From Cutibacterium equinum (GTDB lineage Bacteria; Actinomycetota; Actinomycetes; Propionibacteriales; Propionibacteriaceae): a DNA stretch of 64,000 bases. Positions within the stretch are counted from its first letter, which is position 1. Each line of letters opens with the position of its first letter. The translations under genes and the position numbers were made by a program. Of the stretch, positions 44,156 through 52,780 are shown piece by piece. Where the stretch lies: assembly GCF_028021195.1 (NCBI RefSeq), contig NZ_CP115668.1, forward strand, positions 1,860,001 to 1,924,000. The letters are read 5' to 3'. A model generated the notes under the pieces. It searched no databases. It was not told the DNA's origin and was given only the letters and a program-made list of their open reading frames with translations.

Positions 44156-44209
44156 GTGACAGGAGCTCTGGTGAAGATGTACTCTCAACTCGAACTTCGG
44201 GCGCCCGAA
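44156..44209 (+). promoter_or_regulatory. Promoter and palindromic operator of the metal transporter operon
   Basis: GTGACA (44156-44161) and TACTCT (44180-44185) have an 18-bp spacer. Just after the expected transcription start is the perfect 14-bp palindrome TTCGGGCGCCCGAA (44196-44209), itself flanked by AAC and CTT. It ends 32 bp before the ATG of the binding-protein gene. A DtxR/MntR-type repressor encoded at the far end of the cluster is the natural candidate to bind it. Confidence 0.6.
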
Positions 44210-44241
44210 CTTTTGTGTTTCCCCTTACCATGGAGGTCTCC

Positions 44242-45162
44242 ATGCATCGCTCCCCTCGCGCCATCGCCGTCGGCCTCGTCGCGGCAGTCGCGCTCGCCCT
44301 GACCGGCTGCGGCTCTGCAAACCCGTCGAAATCCCACGACAAACCGGTCGTCCTCACCACGTTCACCGTGCTGCAGGACATCGCGCAGAACATTGCCGGT
44401 GACGACCTGACCGTCGAGTCGATCACCAAACCCGGCGCCGAGATCCACGACTACGAGCCCACCCCCGACGACATCAAGAAGGCCTCGAAGGCCGATCTCA
44501 TCCTCGACAACGGGATGGGTCTGGAGCGCTGGTTCCAGAAGTTCGTGGAGTCTGCTGACGTCCCGCACGCCGTCGTCTCCGAGGGAGTCGAACCGATGAA
44601 CATTGCCGAGGACGAGTACGCCGGCAAACCGAACCCGCACGCCTGGATGAGCCCGAAGAACGTGCAGATCTACACCGACAACATCGTCAAGGCCTTCAGC
44701 AAGCTCGACCCGGACCATGCCAAGGACTACACCTCCAACGGGGATGCCTACAAGAAGAAGTTGCAGAAGATCACTGACGACATGACCGACCAGTTGTCCG
44801 GCCTGCCGCGCAATGAGCGTGCCCTCGTCACCTGCGAGGGTGCCTTCTCCTACCTGGCTCGCGACACCGGCCTGACCGAGAAGTACCTGTGGGCCGTCAA
44901 TGCCAATCAGGAGGGCACCCCGAAGCAGATCGCCTCGGCAATCGACTTCGTCAAGAAGAACAAGGTGCCTGCGGTGTTCTGCGAGTCCACGGTGTCCCTC
45001 AAACCCATGAAGCAGGTCGTCAACTCCACCGGGGCAAAGTTCGGCGGCACCCTCTACGTCGATTCCCTCTCCCAGGCCGACGGACCGGTCCCGACCTACC
45101 TCGACCTCATGAGCTACGACGCCCGCACCATCACCACTGCCCTCACCGGAAAGGCGTCATGA
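44242..45162 (+). CDS. Mn/Zn ABC transporter substrate-binding lipoprotein
   Basis: 306 residues from ATG 44242; GGAGG sits 5 nt upstream. Lipobox ALTGC (Cys23). Cluster A-I metal-binding protein: likely ligands His in GAEIHDYEPTP, His in NPHAWMSP, Glu in TCEGAFSYL and Asp in LYVDSLS. It lacks the His-rich loop usual in zinc-specific ZnuA, which points to Mn or Fe, supported by the DtxR/MntR-type neighbour. It captures metal outside the membrane for the ATPase and permease that follow, each overlapping the previous gene by 4 bp. Confidence 0.93.
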   Translation: MHRSPRAIAVGLVAAVALALTGCGSANPSKSHDKPVVLTTFTVLQDIAQNIAGDDLTVESITKPGAEIHDYEPTPDDIKKASKADLILDNGMGLERWFQKFVESADVPHAVVSEGVEPMNIAEDEYAGKPNPHAWMSPKNVQIYTDNIVKAFSKLDPDHAKDYTSNGDAYKKKLQKITDDMTDQLSGLPRNERALVTCEGAFSYLARDTGLTEKYLWAVNANQEGTPKQIASAIDFVKKNKVPAVFCESTVSLKPMKQVVNSTGAKFGGTLYVDSLSQADGPVPTYLDLMSYDARTITTALTGKAS

Positions 45163-45899
45163 CCGGAGGCGTCGAGGTCCGCGACCTGTCGGTGCGATAC
45201 GGGGACGTGGTAGCCCTGTCCGACGTCACGGTTTCCGTCGCACCCGGCAGGGTCACCGGCCTCATCGGGATGAACGGATCGGGCAAGTCCACCCTGTTCA
45301 AGGCGATCATGGGGATGGTTCGCCCCGAGCATGGCCAGGTCCTCATCGACGGCGACTCCCCCACCGCAGCTCGCCGTCGCGGCATCGTCGGGTACGTCCC
45401 GCAGTCCGAGGACGTCGATTGGTCGTTCCCCGTGTCGGTACGCGATGTCGTCATGATGGGCCGCTACGGCCAGCAAGGGTTCACCAGGCGGCCACGCGCC
45501 AAGGATCGCGACGCGGTGGCGGACGCCCTGGAACGGGTTGAGTTGGCCGACCTGGCAGACCGTCAGATCGGCCAGTTGTCGGGGGGCCAGCGCAAACGTG
45601 CCTTCGTCGCCCGTGGTATTGCCCAGGGCGCCCGCGTCATGCTCCTCGACGAGCCCTTCGCCGGGGTCGACAAACGCAGCGAGGCGACGATCGTGCGACT
45701 CCTGCGCGACCTTGCCGCCCAGGGAAACACCCTCATCGTGTCCACCCACGATCTCCACGCGCTGCCTGACCTCGCCGACGATGCCGTTCTCCTGCTGCGC
45801 ACCGTCCTGTTCCATGGTCCGGTCGCAGAAGCCCTACGACCAGAAAACCTCGCGTTGACCTTCGGAGTTGACGTCACCGAATCCGAGAGGATGACATGA
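45159..45899 (+). CDS. Mn/Zn ABC transporter ATP-binding protein
   Basis: 246 residues. Walker A GMNGSGKST, Q-loop GYVPQSEDVDW (typical of metal importers), signature QLSGGQRKRAF, Walker B VMLLDEPFAGVD, H-loop STHDLHAL. Powers metal uptake. ATG 45159 overlaps the stop of the binding protein, and the stop overlaps the permease start. Confidence 0.95.
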   Translation: MTGGVEVRDLSVRYGDVVALSDVTVSVAPGRVTGLIGMNGSGKSTLFKAIMGMVRPEHGQVLIDGDSPTAARRRGIVGYVPQSEDVDWSFPVSVRDVVMMGRYGQQGFTRRPRAKDRDAVADALERVELADLADRQIGQLSGGQRKRAFVARGIAQGARVMLLDEPFAGVDKRSEATIVRLLRDLAAQGNTLIVSTHDLHALPDLADDAVLLLRTVLFHGPVAEALRPENLALTFGVDVTESERMT

Positions 45900-46837
45900 A
45901 CGCCTTGGTATGGCTCACTGAACCGTTGAGCTACTCGTTCATGGTGCGAGCACTGACAACCAGCGTCGTCGCGGCCGTCGTGTGCGCCCTGCTGTCATGC
46001 TGGCTCGTGCTGGTGGGGTGGTCCCTCATGGGCGACGCCGTCTCTCACGCCGTGCTACCTGGGGTTGCGCTGGCCTACATCTTCGATCTGCCCTTCGCTC
46101 TCGGCGCGGTGGTCTTCGGATTCCTCGCCGTCCTCCTCATCGGGGTGGTCCGCGGCACCAGTCGAGTCAAGGAGGACGCCGCCATCGGGATTGTCTTCAC
46201 GACGATGTTCGCCCTCGGACTCATCCTCATCTCGACGACGCCGAGTCAGACCGACCTCAACCACATCATCGTCGGCAACGTGCTGGGCATCTCACACGGC
46301 GACATGATTCAAATCGCCATCCTGGCCGGCATCAGCCTGCTCGTCCTGCTGCTCAAACGCCGGGATCTCACCCTGTATGCCTTCGACCCCGTCCACGCCC
46401 ACGCCATCGGCTTGTCACCGCGATTCCTCGGGGCTCTCCTGCTCGGGATGCTGGCGCTGACAGCCGTCGTCGCCCTGCAGATCGTCGGGGTTGTGCTCGT
46501 CGTGGCGATGCTCATCATTCCGGGAGCGACGGCGTACCTGTTGACCGACCGCTTCTCCCGGATGCTCGTCATCGCGCCGAGCCTGTCAGCGCTGTGCACG
46601 GTGGTCGGTATCTATCTCAGCTATTGGTTCGACGTCTCCCCCGGCGGTCTGGTCGTCGTGGTGCAGGGCGTGGCGTTCTTGCTGGTCTACCTTTTCAGCC
46701 CGCGCCACGGCATCATCACGCGGGCACGGCACCGCGGTCAGTCTCGTGGCTCGACGCTGACCCAGACGGCGTCAGTGGCCGACCGTCCCAGCGCGATGAC
46801 CCGATCAGCCACGGTCACCTCGATCGAATCGGAGTAA
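45896..46837 (+). CDS. Mn/Zn ABC transporter permease
   Basis: 313 residues with about eight membrane segments, ABC-3 family. GWSLMGDAVSHAVLPGVALA is the conserved early segment. It is followed by the coupling loop GTSRVKEDAAIGIVFTTMF and helices ending near HGIITRARHRG. The last 35 residues are hydrophilic and are encoded where the gene overlaps the 3' end of the convergent regulator gene by 100 bp. An overlap this long suggests the tail was extended by loss of an earlier stop. Confidence 0.93.
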   Translation: MNALVWLTEPLSYSFMVRALTTSVVAAVVCALLSCWLVLVGWSLMGDAVSHAVLPGVALAYIFDLPFALGAVVFGFLAVLLIGVVRGTSRVKEDAAIGIVFTTMFALGLILISTTPSQTDLNHIIVGNVLGISHGDMIQIAILAGISLLVLLLKRRDLTLYAFDPVHAHAIGLSPRFLGALLLGMLALTAVVALQIVGVVLVVAMLIIPGATAYLLTDRFSRMLVIAPSLSALCTVVGIYLSYWFDVSPGGLVVVVQGVAFLLVYLFSPRHGIITRARHRGQSRGSTLTQTASVADRPSAMTRSATVTSIESE

Positions 46838-47418
46838 GGGGCCCCCGGACGCGGCTCCAACACGGTGCCGACGCCGATCCCGCATTCCGCCAGGAATTGC
46901 AGCAGACCCGGGTCGCTGTCAGACACCCGCTCGACGCGCACGGCCTCTCCGGGGCCCACGGTCGACAGTTGCATCGCCCCGTCGGGATGTTCAATGTCTC
47001 CGGTAGGGCTGGGGATCGGGTCGCCGTGGGGGTCCTTGACAGGGTGGCCGAGCAGTTCGTCGATGCGCTCCACCATGAAGTCTGAGACGACGTGCTCGAG
47101 GGCGTCGGCCTCCTCGTGAACCTGGTCCCAGCGATACCCCAGGGTTTCTGCCAGGAAGGTCTCAATGAGACGGTGACGGCGCACCATGGCCACGGCGTGC
47201 CGGGCACCTTCGTCGGTCAGGGCGACTGACCCGTATCGGGTGTGCTGGAGCATCCCCTGTTCGGTCAGTTTTCGCACCGCCTCGGAGACGGTCGAGAGAC
47301 GCACACCCACCTTGCTCGCCAGCATCGAGGTGCTGACAGGGTCGTCAGACCACTCCTGGAGACTCCAGATCGCTTTGAGGTAGGTCTGAGAACTCGCGGT
47401 CAGAGTGGTCACAGACAT
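46738..47418 (-). CDS. DtxR/MntR-family metal-dependent repressor
   Basis: 226 residues from ATG 47418 (MSVTTLTASSQTYLKAIWSL). N-terminal winged helix (STSMLASKVGVRLSTVSEAV) and RYGSVALTDEGARHA wing; metal and dimer domain with HRLIETFLAETLGY, HEEADALEHVVSD and GHPVKDPHGDPIP; C-terminal SH3-like/FeoA domain. It probably represses the adjacent Mn/Zn importer. No Shine-Dalgarno; TATCCT lies 6 nt before ATG, consistent with a leaderless mRNA. A longer upstream frame is rejected because it enters the mannosyltransferase gene. Confidence 0.92.
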   Translation of the reverse strand: MSVTTLTASSQTYLKAIWSLQEWSDDPVSTSMLASKVGVRLSTVSEAVRKLTEQGMLQHTRYGSVALTDEGARHAVAMVRRHRLIETFLAETLGYRWDQVHEEADALEHVVSDFMVERIDELLGHPVKDPHGDPIPSPTGDIEHPDGAMQLSTVGPGEAVRVERVSDSDPGLLQFLAECGIGVGTVLEPRPGAPYSDSIEVTVADRVIALGRSATDAVWVSVEPRD

Positions 47419-47434
47419 GGCAGTAGGATATCGG

Positions 47435-49024
47435 TCACAACTCCTCGTGGGCTGTGTGTCGATGTGGAACGTGGACATCCTTGTGCGTCCACCCCTGCCC
47501 CAGACTGCGTTCATGCCAGACCAGCCGGGCTGCCAGCACGAGCACGAGGGCGACCCCCAGGGCGACCGCACTGTTGCGCCACGACAGGTTGACCGCGTCG
47601 AAGGACAACAGGATGACGGTGGTCCACACCGCCGGACGCACATACCGGGCAGCGTCGTCGATCAAGGGCAGCAACAGCGCCCCCCAGAGCACGTACCAGG
47701 AGTGCAGGGCGGGTGCGCACAGTGCGACGACGAGGAATCCCAGTGCCAGGAAGGACAGCGGTTTGCGTGGCAGCAGGCGGATGGCCAGGACGACCAGGAG
47801 CACGCCCCCCACCAGCACGCCAATCGCCTGCGCAATGGGAATGACGGCAGCCGCTGCCTGGTGAGCCCCGAAGACCCCCAGAATCATGCGCACCCCCAGG
47901 CCGACGAGGGTGAACGGCGAGACCGTCAGCACCATGCCGGGAACATCGACGGCGTGATACCAGCCAAACCCCAGACCTGAAGCCCACGAGATACCCGCGA
48001 ACACCGCCACCGAGATCCCGAGCGACCCCACCGCTCGTCCCAGAGCTGGGAAGAGGTCGCGGGGACGCCAGGACTCCATGGGATGAGCGATGAATGGCAA
48101 TGCCACAGCGACCATGAAGGCCGGCTGCTTGACGGCCGCCGCCGCTCCGACGAGGACGGCTCCAATCAGCCACGACCAGCTCGTCATGCACGCCAGCCAC
48201 AGCCCGATGATGACCAGCCCCATCATGAGGGAGTCATTGTGGGCCCCTCCGATGAAATCGACGACGAGGATCGGGTTGAGGGTGGAGAACCAGGCAGCAA
48301 AGTGCGGATCACGACCGATCCTGCGCGCCACCCGCGACATCAACAGGCCAAGGGCGATGACGCCGAGAAGGGCTGGGACCCGCATGAACACCGCAGACCA
48401 GTAGGGATTGTCGCCGGTGAGGTGGACGATCAGGTGCTGCACGGCCAGTGCCAGCGGACCGTACGGGGTCTTGGTGTATCGCCATTCCTGGGCCACCTGG
48501 TCGGCAAAAGCACCCGGCAGCAGACCTGGGTAACCCTCGTAAGGACTGATGCCGTTCTCCAGCAGCCACCCTTGGGCAGCGTAGGAGTAGGCGTCGTGGC
48601 TGAAGATGGGCGGGGCAAGCAGAAAGGGCAGACCCCACACGCCGAGGACGGCCCACGGGTGCAGCCCGGCTCGAATCCCCGGACGAGGCTTGCCATGGCG
48701 ACGCAAATGTCTGCCACGCGGCTCGGCGGCATGGTCGCTGGGTCCTCGACCGGGACGCAACCGAAGCCAGGAATCCACCACCAGACCGACGCCCACGAGG
48801 ACGAGCAGGGTTCCGACGATGCGCCAGGTCGGGCCACGCAGCCCAGCTTCATCGAGGCGGGACCACCACGGTGAGTTCAGTGGCAGGTAGGCCGGGGTGA
48901 GGGACCCGGCCGTGATGAGAGTCGTCCCGACCAGACCCTCCAGGACCGCCCGGGACCGCCATGCATACAGGTAGGCAAACCACGTGATGCGGATTCTTCG
49001 ACGACAGCTCACCCCCAACTTCAC
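47435..49024 (-). CDS. MptB-like alpha-1,6-mannosyltransferase (GT-C membrane enzyme)
   Basis: 529 residues with about 12 or 13 membrane segments. The loop SHDAYSYAAQGWLLENGISPYEGYP (Asp in the catalytic loop) and YTKTPYGPLA are typical of polyprenyl-phosphomannose-dependent mannosyltransferases such as MptA and MptB. These extend the mannan core of lipomannan-like glycolipids. The likely start is GTG 49024. It lies 16 bp upstream of the DtxR-type gene on the same strand. Confidence 0.83.
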   Translation of the reverse strand: MKLGVSCRRRIRITWFAYLYAWRSRAVLEGLVGTTLITAGSLTPAYLPLNSPWWSRLDEAGLRGPTWRIVGTLLVLVGVGLVVDSWLRLRPGRGPSDHAAEPRGRHLRRHGKPRPGIRAGLHPWAVLGVWGLPFLLAPPIFSHDAYSYAAQGWLLENGISPYEGYPGLLPGAFADQVAQEWRYTKTPYGPLALAVQHLIVHLTGDNPYWSAVFMRVPALLGVIALGLLMSRVARRIGRDPHFAAWFSTLNPILVVDFIGGAHNDSLMMGLVIIGLWLACMTSWSWLIGAVLVGAAAAVKQPAFMVAVALPFIAHPMESWRPRDLFPALGRAVGSLGISVAVFAGISWASGLGFGWYHAVDVPGMVLTVSPFTLVGLGVRMILGVFGAHQAAAAVIPIAQAIGVLVGGVLLVVLAIRLLPRKPLSFLALGFLVVALCAPALHSWYVLWGALLLPLIDDAARYVRPAVWTTVILLSFDAVNLSWRNSAVALGVALVLVLAARLVWHERSLGQGWTHKDVHVPHRHTAHEEL

Positions 49025-49230
49025 CGGGCCATCCTACCGGCTGTGGCATCGAGCCAGATCAGCGGAGTGGACAGGCGCTCAACCCGAGACGAGGGCCAAC
49101 GTCGATGAGCGCATTCGATCCTCAGTTGGGCGATGGTAGCGTTAGAAGCCGGTTCCGAAGCTTCCGGACGCGCATCGCGGTCCACGTGACACGTCCCCAG
49201 CGGAGTTCCGCGACGAGAAAAGAGGTCAGA

Positions 49231-51138
49231 GTGCCTTCCAGCGACACGGCACATCACACCACTGACGAGCGAGAGGTCGAGTCCCTCGACCGAGTCGTCA
49301 TTCGATTCGCCGGCGACTCCGGCGACGGCATGCAGTTGACCGGTGACCGCTTCACCGCCGAGTCCGCCATTCATGGCAATGACGTCTCGACCCTGCCGAA
49401 CTTCCCCGCCGAGATTCGTGCCCCCCAAGGCACCATCCCCGGCGTCTCGAGCTTCCAGGTGCATTTCGCCAATTACGACATCGCCACCCCAGGAGACCAG
49501 CCTGACGTGCTGGTCGCCATGAACCCGGCTGCCCTGGCCGCCAACCTGCGCGATCTTCGCCGCGGCGGCCTGCTCATCCTCGACTCGGCCGAGTTCACGA
49601 CGAAGAACCTCAAGAGGGTCGGCTATGACGAGGATCCGCGCAACGACGGCACCCTGGAGTCCTACCAGGTCGTCGAACTGGACCTCACAGGTTTGGCCGT
49701 GGCCGCCGTCGAACCCTTCGACCTGGGTCGCAAGAACTCCGAGCGAGCCAAGAACATGTTCGCCCTGGGCCTGTTGACCTGGCTGTACGGACGCCCGCTG
49801 AGCCCCTCCGAGAAGTTCCTGGCCAGCAAATTCGCGTCCAAGCCAGAAATTCGCGACGCCAACATCGCCGCTCTCAAGGCCGGGCACGCCTACGGCGAGA
49901 CCTGCGAGCTGTTCCGGGTCCGCTACGAGGTGGCACCGGCACCGATGCCCAAGGGCACCTACCGTCAGATCACCGGCAACCTCGCCACCGCCTACGGCCT
50001 CATCACCGGCGCCAACCGGGCCGGGTTGCAGCTGTTCCTGGGCTCCTATCCGATCACCCCGGCCTCCGACATCCTCCACGAGTTGTCCAAACGCAAGGCC
50101 CACAACGTCATCACCTTCCAGGCCGAGGACGAGATCGCCGGGGTCAGCTCCGCCATCGGCGCATCCTTCTCTGGTTCCCTGGGTGTGACGACGACGTCGG
50201 GGCCTGGCATGAGCCTCAAGGCCGAGGCCATCGGCCTGGCCGTCATGACCGAGTTGCCGCTCGTTGTTGTCGACGTGCAGCGTGCTGGCCCGTCCACCGG
50301 TATGCCGACCAAACCCGAGCAGGCCGATCTGTTGCAGGCATTGTTCGGTCGCAACGGCGAGTCGCCTGTCCCGGTGCTCGCGGCCAAGTCCCCGTCGGAC
50401 TGCTTCGACACCGCCCTGGAAGCCTGCCGAATTGCCGTGACCTACCGCACCCCGGTCATCATGTTGTCCGACGGCTACCTCGGCAATGGTGCGGAGCCGT
50501 GGAAGGTTCCAGACCTCGACGAGATTCCGCGCATTGACCCGAACTTTGCTACCGAGCCCAACGCCACCGCCGCCGACGGCTCGCCGCGGTTCATGCCGTA
50601 CCTGCGCGATCCGGAGACTCTGGCTCGTCCGTGGGCTCTGCCCGGCACCAAGGGTCTGGAGCATCGCATCGGCGGTCTGGAGAAGTCGGCCCGCACCGGA
50701 GCCATCTCCTACGACCCCGCGAACCACGAGGACATGGTCGCCACCCGCGCGGCCAAGGTGAAGGGCATCGCCAAGACGATCCCCCCGACCATCGTTGATG
50801 ATCCTTCCGGCGACGCCGAGGTTCTGGTGTTGGGGTGGGGGTCCACCTACGGCCCGATCACCGCTGCGGTGCGTCGGGTTCGTGCTCGCGGCCTGTCCAT
50901 CGCCCAGGCCCACGTGCGTCACCTCAACCCGCTGCCCGAGGATCTGGGCGACGTGCTGCGCCGCTACCGCCATGTCGTCGTCCCCGAGATGAACACCGGC
51001 CAGTTCGCCATGCTGCTGCGCTCGACATACCTCGTTGACGTGCACACGATTTCGCGAGTGCGCGGACTGCCGATCTCCCCTGTGGATTTGTGCGAGGAAC
51101 TGTGCCAGTACTGCAACGACGAGACCAAGGAGGCCTGA
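49231..51138 (+). CDS. korA: 2-oxoglutarate:ferredoxin oxidoreductase, alpha subunit with fused gamma domain
   Basis: 635 residues from GTG 49231 (VPSSDTAHHTTDE); AGAGG sits 5 nt upstream. The gamma domain comes first (VIRFAGDSGDGMQLTGDRF), then alpha (QLFLGSYPITPASDIL, STGMPTKPEQADLLQALFGR). It oxidises 2-oxoglutarate to succinyl-CoA with ferredoxin reduction, replacing or supplementing 2-oxoglutarate dehydrogenase. korB starts 1 bp after its stop codon. Divergent from the mannosyltransferase gene. Confidence 0.95.
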   Translation: MPSSDTAHHTTDEREVESLDRVVIRFAGDSGDGMQLTGDRFTAESAIHGNDVSTLPNFPAEIRAPQGTIPGVSSFQVHFANYDIATPGDQPDVLVAMNPAALAANLRDLRRGGLLILDSAEFTTKNLKRVGYDEDPRNDGTLESYQVVELDLTGLAVAAVEPFDLGRKNSERAKNMFALGLLTWLYGRPLSPSEKFLASKFASKPEIRDANIAALKAGHAYGETCELFRVRYEVAPAPMPKGTYRQITGNLATAYGLITGANRAGLQLFLGSYPITPASDILHELSKRKAHNVITFQAEDEIAGVSSAIGASFSGSLGVTTTSGPGMSLKAEAIGLAVMTELPLVVVDVQRAGPSTGMPTKPEQADLLQALFGRNGESPVPVLAAKSPSDCFDTALEACRIAVTYRTPVIMLSDGYLGNGAEPWKVPDLDEIPRIDPNFATEPNATAADGSPRFMPYLRDPETLARPWALPGTKGLEHRIGGLEKSARTGAISYDPANHEDMVATRAAKVKGIAKTIPPTIVDDPSGDAEVLVLGWGSTYGPITAAVRRVRARGLSIAQAHVRHLNPLPEDLGDVLRRYRHVVVPEMNTGQFAMLLRSTYLVDVHTISRVRGLPISPVDLCEELCQYCNDETKEA

Positions 51139-51139
51139 G

Positions 51140-52219
51140 ATGACTGACATCACCACCGAGGATCGTCCCGCCGGACTTGCCGGTGTGCCCCTGGCGATCG
51201 AGCCGCTGAAACGTCGTGACTTCGCCTCCGATCAGGAGGTCCGTTGGTGCCCCGGCTGCGGCGACTACGCGATCCTGTCGACCTTCCAGGGGGTGCTGCC
51301 TGATCTTGGCATCGCCAAGGAGAACGCCGTGGTCATCTCCGGCATTGGCTGTTCCTCGCGTTTCCCGTACTACATGAACACCTACGGCATGCACTCCATC
51401 CACGGCCGTGCCCCGGCCATCGCGACGGGAGTGGCGGTGTCGCGCCCGGATCTGGCCGTCTTCGTCATCACTGGTGACGGCGATGCCCTGTCCATCGGCG
51501 GAAACCACCTCATCCATGCCATGCGACGCAACGTCAATCTGACGATCCTCATGTTCAACAACCGGATCTACGGCCTGACGAAGGGCCAGTACTCCCCCAC
51601 CTCGGAGGCTGGGAAGGTCACCAAGTCTTCCCCGATGGGCTCGATCGATGCCCCGTTCAACCCGCTGGCCGTGGCGCTGGGTGCCGGATGCTCCTTCGTG
51701 GCCCGCGCCGTCGACTCCGACCGCAAGCATCTGGCCCAGGTGCTCACTGCGGCCGCCAAGCACCGCGGCACGTCGTTTGTCGAGATGTACCAGAACTGCC
51801 CGATCTTCAATGACGGGGCCTTCGACGACTACAAGGGGCCTGAGGCCAACGAGCATCTCATCCGTCTGGTTGACGGCGAGCCGGTGCTCCTCGGGGCCGA
51901 TGGTTCTCGCGGTGTGGTCCGCGACCCGGTCAGTGGCGAGCTGACGGTAGCTGACGTCGCCGAGGTGGGTATGGACCACGTGCTCGTCCACGACTCCCAC
52001 CGGGCTGACCCGTCGCTGGCCTTCGAGCTGGCTCACTTGGATGACGGCTTCGTCGTCAACCAGACGCCGGTTGGTATCTTCCGTGACGTCGAGCGTCCCA
52101 CCTATGACGACCAGGCTCGCGCCCAGGTCAAGCTGGCTGCCGGGGACACCACCGACCAGGAGTCCCGCGACGCCGCACTGGCCACCTTGCTGGCCGGAAA
52201 CGACACCTGGCAGGTCTAG
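51140..52219 (+). CDS. korB: 2-oxoglutarate:ferredoxin oxidoreductase, beta subunit
   Basis: 359 residues from ATG 51140. WCPGCGDYAIL and GIGCSSRFPYY mark the TPP/iron-sulfur region, and GDGDALSIGGNHLIHAMRRN is the TPP-binding motif. It forms the functional heterodimer with KorA. GGAGG in the korA tail serves as ribosome-binding site. The stop at 52217 is followed directly by a toxin-antitoxin relic. Confidence 0.95.
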   Translation: MTDITTEDRPAGLAGVPLAIEPLKRRDFASDQEVRWCPGCGDYAILSTFQGVLPDLGIAKENAVVISGIGCSSRFPYYMNTYGMHSIHGRAPAIATGVAVSRPDLAVFVITGDGDALSIGGNHLIHAMRRNVNLTILMFNNRIYGLTKGQYSPTSEAGKVTKSSPMGSIDAPFNPLAVALGAGCSFVARAVDSDRKHLAQVLTAAAKHRGTSFVEMYQNCPIFNDGAFDDYKGPEANEHLIRLVDGEPVLLGADGSRGVVRDPVSGELTVADVAEVGMDHVLVHDSHRADPSLAFELAHLDDGFVVNQTPVGIFRDVERPTYDDQARAQVKLAAGDTTDQESRDAALATLLAGNDTWQV

Positions 52220-52270
52220 GGCTGCGCACTGACCGGGGACGTTCTCGATGATCTGCGCAACGGACGATGA
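52220..52270 (+). pseudogene. Remnant of a VapB-type antitoxin (C-terminal scrap)
   Basis: Directly after the korB stop, the same frame reads GCALTGDVLDDLRNGR and then stops at 52268. The acidic ending resembles VapB-type antitoxin tails. Its stop overlaps an ATG at 52267 in the way vapB and vapC usually overlap. The rest of the antitoxin gene is gone. Confidence 0.55.
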
Positions 52271-52493
52271 TCCGCTGATATCTCGAGACCTCTGCTGCCG
52301 CCAAGCTCATGGTCGCAGAGAGTGAATCAGCTGTCTTGATTGACGAGATCGACCGTTCACGAAGGTGTCCCTGTATCTCATCGAACTAGCGCAGTTCAGG
52401 CATGCAGGGCTCCTCGTCGGCCAGAACCTGCGCTCACTGGACGCGTTGCATCTGGCTACTGCCATAGACCTTGGCGTTGTCGCACCCTCGTGA
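52267..52493 (+). pseudogene. Broken VapC-type PIN toxin gene
   Basis: After ATG ATC at 52267 and a short indel, the frame from 52279 reads YLETSAAAKLMVAESESAVL and IDEIDRS, a VapC N-terminus. The frame then shifts, and from 52371 reads LYLIELAQFRHAGLLVGQN and LRSLDALHLATAIDLGV to a stop at 52491. LDALHLATA is a classic PIN-domain C-terminal motif. The middle of the protein is missing and there is an early in-frame TGA, so it cannot be active. Confidence 0.8.
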
Positions 52494-52564
52494 ATCCCCA
52501 ACGGCCGAGACATAGGAGCCGACTCATCATTCCAGTGCGTCTGGAGTAGTGTGTTCGCTGTCAG

Positions 52565-52690
52565 CTTGGTTGATGGGTTGATGCCTGGGTGGTCTGGGGA
52601 AGCCGGTGGGATTCCGGCGCTGTCCCGCAACCGTATCCATGCCGCAAGGTGTGGGAGTCGGAATACCAGCCGCATCGGGGTTTGGTTGTT
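52565..52690 (+). ncRNA. Cobalamin riboswitch, copy 1
   Basis: Conserved core: GGGGAAGCCGGTGGGATTCC, GGCGCTGTCCCGCAACCGT, and the B12-box-like GGAGTCGGAATACCAGCC. A TAGTGT at 52547-52552 could be the -10 of its promoter. About 90 nt later the ribosome-binding site of the SGNH gene lies in a predicted hairpin (TCCTCGCCGG... to ...CGCGAAGGA), which suggests translational control. Confidence 0.9.
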
Positions 52691-52780
52691 TGTTCCGTCG
52701 TGGATTGCGGATTGATGCCGACGTGTCACGCCTGTGTTGCTCTGTTTCCTCGCCGGAACGTTTCCGCGAAGGAGCGAGAC

